Assembly: GCF_900188325.1 (NCBI RefSeq)
Contig: NZ_FZPD01000001.1
Span: 62,001 to 126,000 of the forward strand
Direction: 5' to 3'
Length of the DNA: 64,000 nucleotides
From: Ekhidna lutea
GTDB lineage: Bacteria > Bacteroidota > Bacteroidia > Cytophagales > Cyclobacteriaceae
The notes beneath the pieces were generated by a model, which saw nothing but the letters and a program-made list of their open reading frames with translations, was not told the origin of the DNA and ran no database searches. Made by a program: the position numbers and the translations under genes. Below are positions 34,918 through 42,955 of this stretch, in pieces; positions within the stretch are counted from its first letter, which is position 1, and the number at the start of each line of letters is the position of its first letter.

Positions 34918-35646
34918 ATGAAATCATCACTTCTAAATAAAACGATAGAAACCCAACGACTTCAGCTTTCAAGGTGGCATGCTTTTGAATACTATTTCTC
35001 TGTCTTTTTCATTGTGGGTCTCTCTGTGTACATGATGTTTTCAGATTACATCATGAGAAGTGAGGAATTTGCTTCTTCAAACTTATCTTTCAATTCCTTT
35101 TTCATCGGAATCGGACTTCTGATCTTTTTGAATCTTAGAAAAAAGCTAAAGCTCCAGTTTTATCATTTAAAAGTAGACTATAATCAAATTCAAATGGCAC
35201 TTAACCAAACGAAGAAAGATTTGGGCTGGAATATTGTTACCAATAATGAAAACGTAATTCAAGCTAAAAGGAACTGGGGTAATGTCTCGTTTGGAGGTGA
35301 GTTGATTACAATAATTCCAAGGCAAAATGGTTTGCTAATTAACAGTATAAGCGATCCAGACTTGCGTACTCCTTCACTCTTCTTTCACAAGACCAATGTT
35401 AGAACATTCTTGATAAACCTTTATAATGTTGTTAATGACACTAAGATTAAGAAACCAGAAGAATTAGAGAATAAGTGGTCCACCGGCAATCTTATATTCA
35501 GACTAGTTGCTTATCCGTTTTGCTTAGTTTCAATAATCACTTCTATATTTTTCATAATACCAGAAGGAAACTATACCCTAGGAGTTGGTTTAAGTTTATT
35601 CTGTCTTTTTTATCTTGTTTCAGATATCTCAAGACTAATCAACTAA
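34918..35646 (+). CDS. Membrane protein of unknown function
   Basis: The 242-residue protein is not recognised. Two hydrophobic helices near residues 28-45 and 60-76, a soluble middle of about 110 residues (LGWNIVTNNENVIQAKRNWG, GGELITIIPRQNG), and two more helices near 195-240 give both ends in the cytoplasm. The middle segment might be a PH-like fold as in YcxB-type proteins, but this is a guess. It follows the MOSC gene by 10 bp, so the two are likely co-transcribed. Confidence 0.5.
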   Translation: MKSSLLNKTIETQRLQLSRWHAFEYYFSVFFIVGLSVYMMFSDYIMRSEEFASSNLSFNSFFIGIGLLIFLNLRKKLKLQFYHLKVDYNQIQMALNQTKKDLGWNIVTNNENVIQAKRNWGNVSFGGELITIIPRQNGLLINSISDPDLRTPSLFFHKTNVRTFLINLYNVVNDTKIKKPEELENKWSTGNLIFRLVAYPFCLVSIITSIFFIIPEGNYTLGVGLSLFCLFYLVSDISRLIN

Positions 35647-35665
35647 TCACCAACTAACTAAACCA

Positions 35666-36376
35666 CTACTCCCTTACACTCCAAACTTCATACAATGGAT
35701 CACCCTTGCTGCTTTTACCTGAGTGGTGCCACTTACCGTCTTTGAGTTTATAGGTGAATTCCAGACTGGCCCCTACCCGGCTATTGTCGCGTGAAAAGAA
35801 CTCGATGTTCTCGGTATACTTTCCATCTACCGTGGTGTATGTTCCGCCTCCTGTTCCCATAAACTGCTTTGTTTCGGTATTGTATGCTATCCACTGAAAG
35901 CGTGTGCCGGATAGAATCTTCATGGTCTTTCTTGGTCGGTTTGTGTCGCGCTCCTGCATTTCCCCGTTGCGTTTTCTTCCGGACATCAACCACGCCCCGG
36001 CCAGATCTCCCGGCTCACCTGCATCTACACGAGTTGCCCAGGTTTCCATACCCACAACTCGCATTTTATCATTTCCATTAAATTCGATTTCAAAAGATCT
36101 TGATTTGCCAATCCTGGAGGTATCACTAGAGTTAAACTCCGGTATTTCTGTCATGGTATTGCCGTTCAATTCCCAGCTTCCACCATTCGTTTCCACAAAA
36201 GCGCCTGTTTCAGCATCAAACCAGGCAGCCGCCTGATAGTCTTCCGTGAATATGACAACTCCTTTCACTATTTGACCATCTTCGTTTGTTTGCGTCCACT
36301 CCCAGGCCCCAACCGGTGATTGAGCCAGTGCTAGTGTTCCGATTAAGCATATACATAATGTGAATAGTTTTTTCAT
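35666..36376 (-). CDS. Exported lipocalin-like protein with duplicated domain
   Basis: A 236-residue protein with signal peptide MKKLFTLCICLIGTLALAQ. Two similar halves follow: one beginning PVGAWEWTQTNEDGQ and one beginning LAGAWLMSGRKRNGEM, each with the Gly-x-Trp start and alternating strands of lipocalin-like domains. The ligand is unknown. It lies 11 bp downstream of the monooxygenase gene on the same strand and is probably co-transcribed. Confidence 0.6.
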   Translation of the reverse strand: MKKLFTLCICLIGTLALAQSPVGAWEWTQTNEDGQIVKGVVIFTEDYQAAAWFDAETGAFVETNGGSWELNGNTMTEIPEFNSSDTSRIGKSRSFEIEFNGNDKMRVVGMETWATRVDAGEPGDLAGAWLMSGRKRNGEMQERDTNRPRKTMKILSGTRFQWIAYNTETKQFMGTGGGTYTTVDGKYTENIEFFSRDNSRVGASLEFTYKLKDGKWHHSGKSSKGDPLYEVWSVRE

Positions 36377-36387
36377 AGCTTGTAATT

Positions 36388-37746
36388 TTAATCTGTATAA
36401 TACGCTCCAAAAAGGATCATCATTTCATCTGAACTACGTAAACCGAAAGAGAGCGTTCTGTTTTCCCAATTGTCATAAGTGGCTTCCAGCCTCAGCCCTT
36501 CTCCCGGATTTAATACAATGGGTGGGTCTAGTTCTAGGATCGGTGGATGCTCCCAGTCAAACGAAACGTAGAGTAGCTCTCCATCATTCGCGCCTCCTAC
36601 CTTGTAAACATTAAACTCTGTCATGTGCTCATGTGCGTGAGAGAAGAGCTGGAAAATATGCATCCGCTCATTGAAGGTATACTCCTTGGTAATGGTTGTC
36701 ACTTTATTGGGAGGTAGTGAAAAGTCCTGATTATTTAAATCCAGTATTTCAGCCACATAGTTCACCTCTTCTTGCGGAACGGTGTGAATATTTCCATAGA
36801 CCTCTCCGGTAACCACCTCATCCGTTCGGTTGGCGTAATGTGAATTCATATCAAACCCTTTTCCTGCAGGTATTCTCAACGCCACTCCTTCCGGGTATTT
36901 ATAATTCATCCTTGGCCACTGCGTTCCGGCTATGAAATTGTGATACTGAAGTGCAATGAGGTTGCTGTAGTTTAGATTTCCACCGTCATCATAGATGTCA
37001 CGTATATCTCCTTCATTAGGAAAAAAGTGGGATGGGGTATCATCATCGAATGTGTAAAATATAAAGTGATGACTACCAGGCCGCATGACAATCTCAACTT
37101 GATCAATGTAAATATCCTCTTCAGAATCGATTGATTGATAAGTGAAAAGTTCCCGATCACTATTTGGTAGCACCTCAAATGGACCGACATGGAACTGAAA
37201 TCCTCTTTCTGGAAGTGGCAATGGCTCAAAAGGAATCTCCTTAAATCTTGTTTCATCTGCGAGCAATGCAACATCGGCCACCTGTCCGGATTCAGGTGCT
37301 CCGCTTATGATCCACTCACGTATAAACTCCAGCTGCCCATTTGTGAGAAAATCGCCTCCCAAAGGCATAATAGCTCCATAGTGTGGATGGTCAGAGTAAA
37401 AATGTTCCTGGTCGTTGGCGTTGATCTTTTCCCAGAGGTAGCTCTTAAAAAGGCTGGGGAGTCCTTCTGTCCCTACCAATTCAAGACCGTCCTCTCGTGC
37501 AGCTTCATTATCAGGCAAGCGACCCACCAGCTGGTCATATGACTCTCCTGTTGTTAATACCAGGTTTGATTGTTTCGCAAAAGTGGAGCCTGCTGAATGA
37601 CAGCTGATACATTGGGTGTCCCAGATTTGCGTCTGAATTACCTCATAGGTCTGCATGTCGGAGATTGGAACAGGCCCTTTTTCATTGCTGCAGTTGACCA
37701 GCAATATCAGACCAAATAAGAGCGGGAGTATTTTAATTATTTTCAC
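36388..37746 (-). CDS. Cytochrome c fused to PHM-like copper type II monooxygenase, lipoprotein
   Basis: A 452-residue lipoprotein (LVNC, Cys19). Residues ~35-155 form a single-haem cytochrome c domain: CISCH (Cys46, Cys49, His50) and a probable distal Met127 in IMPLGG. Residues ~185-452 resemble copper type II ascorbate-dependent monooxygenases (PHM/DBM): His226-His227 in PGSHHFIFY match the CuA pair, His303 in NSHYAN and His370/His372 in FSHAHEHM match further copper ligands. Such enzymes hydroxylate C-H bonds using O2. The fused haem could deliver electrons directly. Substrate unknown. The penicillin acylase gene ends 46 bp upstream on the same strand. Confidence 0.75.
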   Translation of the reverse strand: MKIIKILPLLFGLILLVNCSNEKGPVPISDMQTYEVIQTQIWDTQCISCHSAGSTFAKQSNLVLTTGESYDQLVGRLPDNEAAREDGLELVGTEGLPSLFKSYLWEKINANDQEHFYSDHPHYGAIMPLGGDFLTNGQLEFIREWIISGAPESGQVADVALLADETRFKEIPFEPLPLPERGFQFHVGPFEVLPNSDRELFTYQSIDSEEDIYIDQVEIVMRPGSHHFIFYTFDDDTPSHFFPNEGDIRDIYDDGGNLNYSNLIALQYHNFIAGTQWPRMNYKYPEGVALRIPAGKGFDMNSHYANRTDEVVTGEVYGNIHTVPQEEVNYVAEILDLNNQDFSLPPNKVTTITKEYTFNERMHIFQLFSHAHEHMTEFNVYKVGGANDGELLYVSFDWEHPPILELDPPIVLNPGEGLRLEATYDNWENRTLSFGLRSSDEMMILFGAYYTD

Positions 37747-37792
37747 TTTTCATGAGTTTTTGACCATTTAAAGATCGGATATTTATTTGATA

Positions 37793-39958
37793 TCAACGCT
37801 TTCCTGGTTTATACGTTTCTTCGGCTCGAGCCTCTACATCTGCTCTGTAATAGGCAGCTTCCTTGAATTCTCCATTGGCATACATCTCCGCCTGATCATC
37901 GAAATGGGGCGAGTTAGGATCACTGCTTTGCCCACCAGCTAAAATCGTTTTAGCTTTCACTTTATCACCAAACTCAACGGCTGCTACAAAGCTGTTGCCT
38001 CGCGTACCATATATCTTGTTCACATCATGATTCCCTCTCATCCCATAAGCAGCAAGGTGTCCCCAAATTGCAGTAGTGTAGCCTACTGGAATGCTTTCCT
38101 GGCTGTCATCAAAAGTGGCATCTATGTCTCCGGACAATCGTTGAAATCTATTTATTTCTCCCCATGGGATAATTGTCGTTCCATAGCGATCTTTCATTTC
38201 GTCCAGTGCTAATCGGAATATTCTAAGCCGCTCTTCCTTTGGCAGCTGAGTGCCACAATAATTCAAATCTTCCAGATCACTCAATTCTGGTATATCAACT
38301 TCATCTAATAAATACCACCCATAAAAATGAGCTAAACTCATCGGTTTTGATTCAACGTTCGTTCTTAAGTCCCATCCTCTCAATAACTCAATTTCTTCAC
38401 TCAAAGACTCATCACCCAAAGCATCATAAGCTTCAACCAAGCCTGGAATTACTTTTTCAAATGCTGGAAGGTATGAGTTATAGCCAAGTTCAATCAATCC
38501 ATCCAATGACAGGTCTTCAACCTCGGAGAGCAAACGTATCGCATTAACCCCTCTAAAATTCTCAGGAAATGAAGCCATGTAATACGGGTAGTCTTCTTTT
38601 TTCGGACTATGCTCAGCAGCTGCGGTAAATGGTGTAGAGTTACAATTCTGTATCCAGCCATTGGAAGGATTGGTCACGATGATCGTTTCGTCCAACTCGT
38701 GCAATCCTTGCCAGTTGGTGGCCGGATTGCTCCCGTCCACAGGTTGTGAATAATCAAATTGCACATCTCTTTTTGGAATAAAGTTGCCATGATAGTAAGC
38801 AATATTTCCTTCAGAATCTGCGAATACCGTATTATTGGAAGAATTGGTGCGGATGTTCATCATCTCATGAAACTCTTCCAGATTCTTCTTTTTTGTCCGG
38901 GTATACGATTGGGTCAACGCATCCACCGGCTTCCACATCAATGCAGTGGCCGTCCACTTTCCATCCGATTCATGGGTGATCGGTCCGTGATGTGTGCGGT
39001 AGATAGGGAAAGTTTTCTCTTTCATTTCATCCCCATCTTTATAGCTCAGAGTCACCTCTTTAACCTCAACAGCTCGCTCTTCTTCTCCATACTGGTAATA
39101 CAGGCCATCTTCTTTTTCAATGATCGTTTCCTGAAACTCATCGATGATATCCGTTCCGGTTGAGGTGTGCATCCATCCGGTGTTCTCATTGAAGCCCTGG
39201 TACACAAAAAACTGCCCCCAGGTCACTGCTCCATACGCATTGAGTCCTTCTTCACTGACTACATGAACTTCTCCTCTGAAGTAGAATGAGGTATGTGGAT
39301 TGATCAGCAACATGGCATTTCCCGATTCAGTCAGGTTGCCGGAGATGGCAAAGCCATTAGAACCTCGCGGCTCTTCGAGGAGGGCATAGCCCTCTTTATT
39401 TACTAATTCATCACCTTGAGCTACTTCCTTGCCTTCATAAAAGGCACTAATCTTCCGAGTAGAAACACGCTCGATATCTCCACCAATGGAGCCTTCTGTA
39501 AAATACATGGTCATCCAAGGTTCATACTTCTTAATCACTTTGGGTTCCACCTCAGGGTGTGTATGAAGGTAGTAATTGATACCATCTGCCCAGGCTTCAC
39601 ATAGCTCTTTCAGCCAATCAGGGGCCGAATCATAAGTTGCTTTTGCTTCCTCCTCAGTCATGAACAATCGAGCACGTAAATCGCTGTAAAGCTGATCTTC
39701 TCCTTCAGTCTCGGCCAGACGGCCAATCGCCCAGGTGAAGTTTCGTTCTACTCTTCTAAAGTCATCTTCACATTGCGCATAGAGCAAGCCAAAAACCGCA
39801 TCTGCATCTGTTTTTCCATAGATATGTGGGACCCCAAAATCATCCCGGATGATGGTAATATTTTGGGCTTGAGATTCCCAGCTTTCAACTTCAGGATTAG
39901 AAGTTTGAGGAGTGCAGGCAATAAATAAAATGAAAAGGAGGGTGAGAATTCGGTACAT
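37793..39958 (-). CDS. Penicillin acylase family Ntn-hydrolase, lipoprotein
   Basis: A 721-residue precursor with a lipoprotein signal (Cys15 in LFIAC). The alpha part begins NITIIRDDFGVPHIYGKTDADAVFG, typical of the family. The autocatalytic cleavage site is RGSNGFAISG with Ser200 as the new N-terminal nucleophile; NPHTSFYFRG follows as in other acylases. These enzymes hydrolyse amide bonds of beta-lactams, acyl-homoserine lactones or acylated peptides. The real substrate is unknown; quorum-signal or lipopeptide degradation is possible. It is first in a likely operon with the cytochrome c/monooxygenase and lipocalin-like genes. Confidence 0.92.
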   Translation of the reverse strand: MYRILTLLFILFIACTPQTSNPEVESWESQAQNITIIRDDFGVPHIYGKTDADAVFGLLYAQCEDDFRRVERNFTWAIGRLAETEGEDQLYSDLRARLFMTEEEAKATYDSAPDWLKELCEAWADGINYYLHTHPEVEPKVIKKYEPWMTMYFTEGSIGGDIERVSTRKISAFYEGKEVAQGDELVNKEGYALLEEPRGSNGFAISGNLTESGNAMLLINPHTSFYFRGEVHVVSEEGLNAYGAVTWGQFFVYQGFNENTGWMHTSTGTDIIDEFQETIIEKEDGLYYQYGEEERAVEVKEVTLSYKDGDEMKEKTFPIYRTHHGPITHESDGKWTATALMWKPVDALTQSYTRTKKKNLEEFHEMMNIRTNSSNNTVFADSEGNIAYYHGNFIPKRDVQFDYSQPVDGSNPATNWQGLHELDETIIVTNPSNGWIQNCNSTPFTAAAEHSPKKEDYPYYMASFPENFRGVNAIRLLSEVEDLSLDGLIELGYNSYLPAFEKVIPGLVEAYDALGDESLSEEIELLRGWDLRTNVESKPMSLAHFYGWYLLDEVDIPELSDLEDLNYCGTQLPKEERLRIFRLALDEMKDRYGTTIIPWGEINRFQRLSGDIDATFDDSQESIPVGYTTAIWGHLAAYGMRGNHDVNKIYGTRGNSFVAAVEFGDKVKAKTILAGGQSSDPNSPHFDDQAEMYANGEFKEAAYYRADVEARAEETYKPGKR

Positions 39959-40007
39959 AGGTTAAAGGTTGAATTTGATAGTTATCAAATATATTCAATC
40001 ACGATTT

Positions 40008-40040
40008 AGTAAACCGATTACTTCGAGTAATCGGTTTACT
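40008..40040. repeat. Perfect 15-bp-arm palindrome, loop TCG
   Basis: AGTAAACCGATTACT, TCG, then the exact complement. It lies between the divergent penicillin acylase and DoxX genes, 16 bp before the DoxX start. It may be an intergenic repeat or a regulator site. Confidence 0.75.
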
Positions 40041-40055
40041 ACTATCTTTCCATTT

Positions 40056-40409
40056 ATGTCAACCGCAACCATTAGCCTCTGGATCATGGCGATCCTTTAC
40101 ATAATTGCCGGAATCAATCACTTTGTGATGCCCCGGTTTTATGAGAAGATCATTCCACCTTTTCTTGGAAATAAACAGATGATCAACTGGTTGAGTGGAG
40201 CAGCAGAAATCATTTTGGGTGTACTGCTTTTGATTCCAGAATATACGTCGTTTGCTGCGTGGGGAATCATGGCATTGCTGATAGTTGTATTCCCTGCCAA
40301 CATCTACCACTTTATGAAAGGGTGGCAAAAAAAGAAGCTGGTATGGGTGTTAGCGCTGCGTCTTCCATTACAGTTTGTGCTCGTCTGGTGGGCATATTCT
40401 TTTACTTAA
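40056..40409 (+). CDS. DoxX-like membrane protein
   Basis: 117 residues from the ATG at 40056; an earlier in-frame start would run through the upstream palindrome and is rejected. Four TM helices are visible: LWIMAILYIIAGINHFV, INWLSGAAEIILGVLLLIP, AAWGIMALLIVVFPANIYHFM and LALRLPLQFVLVWWAY. The INHFV, AEI.LG.LLL and NIYHF positions match DoxX-family proteins, which in some bacteria are linked to thiol or quinone redox. No specific role can be assigned. Confidence 0.8.
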   Translation: MSTATISLWIMAILYIIAGINHFVMPRFYEKIIPPFLGNKQMINWLSGAAEIILGVLLLIPEYTSFAAWGIMALLIVVFPANIYHFMKGWQKKKLVWVLALRLPLQFVLVWWAYSFT

Positions 40410-40469
40410 AAGCAACCTTTCGAGGTTTTCCGAATCTATAATAGTACGGTCACTAAACTCAACCTTATC

Positions 40470-42845
40470 ATGATACGGAATTTCTTCAAAATCACATTCC
40501 GAAACTTTCGGAAAAATAAATCATACGTTTTCATCAATATGCTAGGTCTGGGGCTATCCCTTGCCTGTTGCATTGTTGGATACCTGAACTGGAAATTTGC
40601 CGCAGAGTACGATCAGAATCATGCAAATCATGAACGCATCTACAAAGTGCAGATCTACAAGGATGTGCAAAATCAAAATGTGCCTTATGGGATTTCACCT
40701 CTACCACTGGGGGCTGTAATCAAAGACAAAGTAGCCGGAGTGACCCATATTTCCCGCTACATTGAGACAGGGCTTGTTCTCAAAAAGGAACTTAAGGTTT
40801 TCAATCAGGGAATTGCTTTTGCCGAAGATGATTTCCTTGAAATGTTCACTTTCCCATTGAAGTACGGAAATGAATCCGCATTCTTAGACCGCAGTAAGAT
40901 CATCCTCAGTTACTATACAGCCGATACCTACTTTGGAGAAGGAGTAGACCCAACCGGAGAAATCATTACAATTATCACCGAGGATGGAAAACAATACCCA
41001 ATGACCATTGGTGGAGTATTCGAAGAAATCCCCCAAAACTCATCGGTACGATTTAGCGCTCTGACCCACTTTGATAACTACTTGAAAATTCGCGAAGTAG
41101 AAAACACAGACTGGAAGCAATTTGTAGCAGCTACCTTCGTCATGACGGATGGCCAATTTCCTCAAAACCTGTTGGAAGATGTCAATGTCAACTATGTGGA
41201 AGTGCAGAACAAAGCACGGGATGATTTCAAAATTGGGAGCTATTATGCCGTACAACTAACCAATCTTGGTAGCATAGCTGAGTCCATTCGGGCCAACTGG
41301 CTAAGTGAACCTCCTCCACCTCCTGCAGTGGTCGTTCCAATGATCATGGCATTCCTGATGCTGTTGATTGCCTGTTTTAACTTCACCAATACCAGCATCG
41401 CCATATCTAGTAAACGTCTCAAAGAAATCGGAATTCGAAAAGTAATGGGGAGTGACCGTAAACAGCTCATTTTTCAATTCATGGGTGAAAACCTGATTCT
41501 CTCTTTTCTGTCTTTATTGGTGGCTTTAGGATTTGCCTACTTCCTTGTTCCTGCATACAGTGCCATGTGGGATTTCATTACCCTGGAGTTGAATCTGGTA
41601 TCTGACAGTGAGATTTACTTATTCTTAATCGGTCTTTTGGTGCTCACTTCGGTGATCGCAGGAGGGTATCCTTCTCTTTACATCAGCGCTTATCAGCCGG
41701 TGAATATTCTCAGAGGTAGTTTGTCACTTGGTGGCACCAACTGGTTTTCCAAAACATTACTTGGCCTCCAATACATGCTCACGATCATTGCCCTGATTTC
41801 AGCACTTGCATTTACAAACAATGCAGAATATCAAAACAATCTGGATGTCGGTTTTCAAAAAGAAAATATTCTGGGTGTTCGGGTGGAGAATAAATCTGAG
41901 TATGATCGCTTCTTCAATCTGATTAATCAAATGCCGGAAATCGAGCAAATGACAGGAACCACCCATCATATTGGTTGGTGGACCTATGGCCGTACGCTGA
42001 GGGCCGGAGAACAGGAGGTAGAATCAGATATGATGAATTTCAGTCTTGATTATAAAGAAATCATGAATCTTACGATCAAAGATGGACGATACTTCGATAA
42101 GGATCTTTACGAGTTTGATAAGGAAAACTCCATTATCATGAATGAGGCACTGGTTCGAGAATTTGGATGGGATCAGCCGATCGGTAAAGTGGTTCAGATT
42201 GACGATAGCACAAGGTTGTCTGTGGTTGGAGTAATGGAAGACTTTTACATGTATGGGTTTTTCGATCCTGTGGAGCCATGTGCATTCAGGTTGGCCGATA
42301 AGGAAGAAATGAACTTTGTTGTGATCAAAAGCGAGGTGAATCCAACAGAACTTCGGGACAAAATGGAAGAAAAATGGTATGAAGTGGCACCAAATACACC
42401 ATTCAATGCCTCCTTTATGGATGAGGAACTTGCGGGCACTGACTATGTTAATAACAACATTTCAACCATGTTCAAATTTTTGGGAGCACTCGCGTTAATT
42501 CTATCATCCATCGGGCTTTATACGCTTGTTTCGCTCAACATCATTAAGCGCGTGAAAGAAATCGGGGTGCGTAAAGTGCTTGGGGCTTCTGTCAATCAGA
42601 TTCTTGTTTTAATGAACAAGCAGTTTTTCTGGTTGCTACTACTTTTTGCCTGGATTGGCGCAGGGCTATCGTATTTTGCAATTGATGCATTGATGGCATC
42701 CATTTTTGCCGTCTATCAGGCCATCAGTGTCTTTACTGTGTTAGCACCCTTTTTCTTGCTAATGATAATTGCAGTTGGTATCGCTTCTAGCAGAATTATG
42801 AGAACCGCTACTCAAAACCCGGTAAAGTCGCTGAGGTACGAATAA
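40470..42845 (+). CDS. FtsX/MacB-like permease without prefix domain (P5)
   Basis: This 791-residue permease is of the same family as P1-P4 and P6, but starts directly at MIRNFFKITFRNFRKNKSYVF. That methionine aligns with the internal methionine that follows the prefix in the others. TM1 is at ~20-40, then a MacB-type periplasmic domain, three TMs (LLIACFNFTNTSIAISSKRLKEIGIRKVMG), a second periplasmic domain and three C-terminal TMs (SSIGLYTLVSLNIIKRVKEIGVRKVLGAS), ending NPVKSLRYE. There is no PadR gene and no TACA direct repeat upstream. It ends at a strong terminator. No ATPase is adjacent. Confidence 0.9.
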   Translation: MIRNFFKITFRNFRKNKSYVFINMLGLGLSLACCIVGYLNWKFAAEYDQNHANHERIYKVQIYKDVQNQNVPYGISPLPLGAVIKDKVAGVTHISRYIETGLVLKKELKVFNQGIAFAEDDFLEMFTFPLKYGNESAFLDRSKIILSYYTADTYFGEGVDPTGEIITIITEDGKQYPMTIGGVFEEIPQNSSVRFSALTHFDNYLKIREVENTDWKQFVAATFVMTDGQFPQNLLEDVNVNYVEVQNKARDDFKIGSYYAVQLTNLGSIAESIRANWLSEPPPPPAVVVPMIMAFLMLLIACFNFTNTSIAISSKRLKEIGIRKVMGSDRKQLIFQFMGENLILSFLSLLVALGFAYFLVPAYSAMWDFITLELNLVSDSEIYLFLIGLLVLTSVIAGGYPSLYISAYQPVNILRGSLSLGGTNWFSKTLLGLQYMLTIIALISALAFTNNAEYQNNLDVGFQKENILGVRVENKSEYDRFFNLINQMPEIEQMTGTTHHIGWWTYGRTLRAGEQEVESDMMNFSLDYKEIMNLTIKDGRYFDKDLYEFDKENSIIMNEALVREFGWDQPIGKVVQIDDSTRLSVVGVMEDFYMYGFFDPVEPCAFRLADKEEMNFVVIKSEVNPTELRDKMEEKWYEVAPNTPFNASFMDEELAGTDYVNNNISTMFKFLGALALILSSIGLYTLVSLNIIKRVKEIGVRKVLGASVNQILVLMNKQFFWLLLLFAWIGAGLSYFAIDALMASIFAVYQAISVFTVLAPFFLLMIIAVGIASSRIMRTATQNPVKSLRYE

Positions 42846-42864
42846 TCGGTATTAAAATCGAATG

Positions 42865-42897
42865 AAAGGGCAGAATCATCGATTCCTGCCCTTTTTT
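42865..42897 (+). terminator. Rho-independent terminator after P5
   Basis: A 13-bp stem with one bulge (AAAGGGCAGAATC with GATTCCTGCCCTTT, 3-nt loop) is followed by T residues. It separates the permease from the SusC/SusD operon. Confidence 0.85.
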
Positions 42898-42955
42898 GTG
42901 TCTAGTAATGGGTAATCTGTCTATTTTTAAGATTGTATTATCTACCTACCAAATT

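Noticed and set aside
39969-40055. Upstream start for the DoxX-like gene
   Set aside because: The added 29 codons run through the palindrome at 40008 and precede the first conserved TM helix without homologous content.
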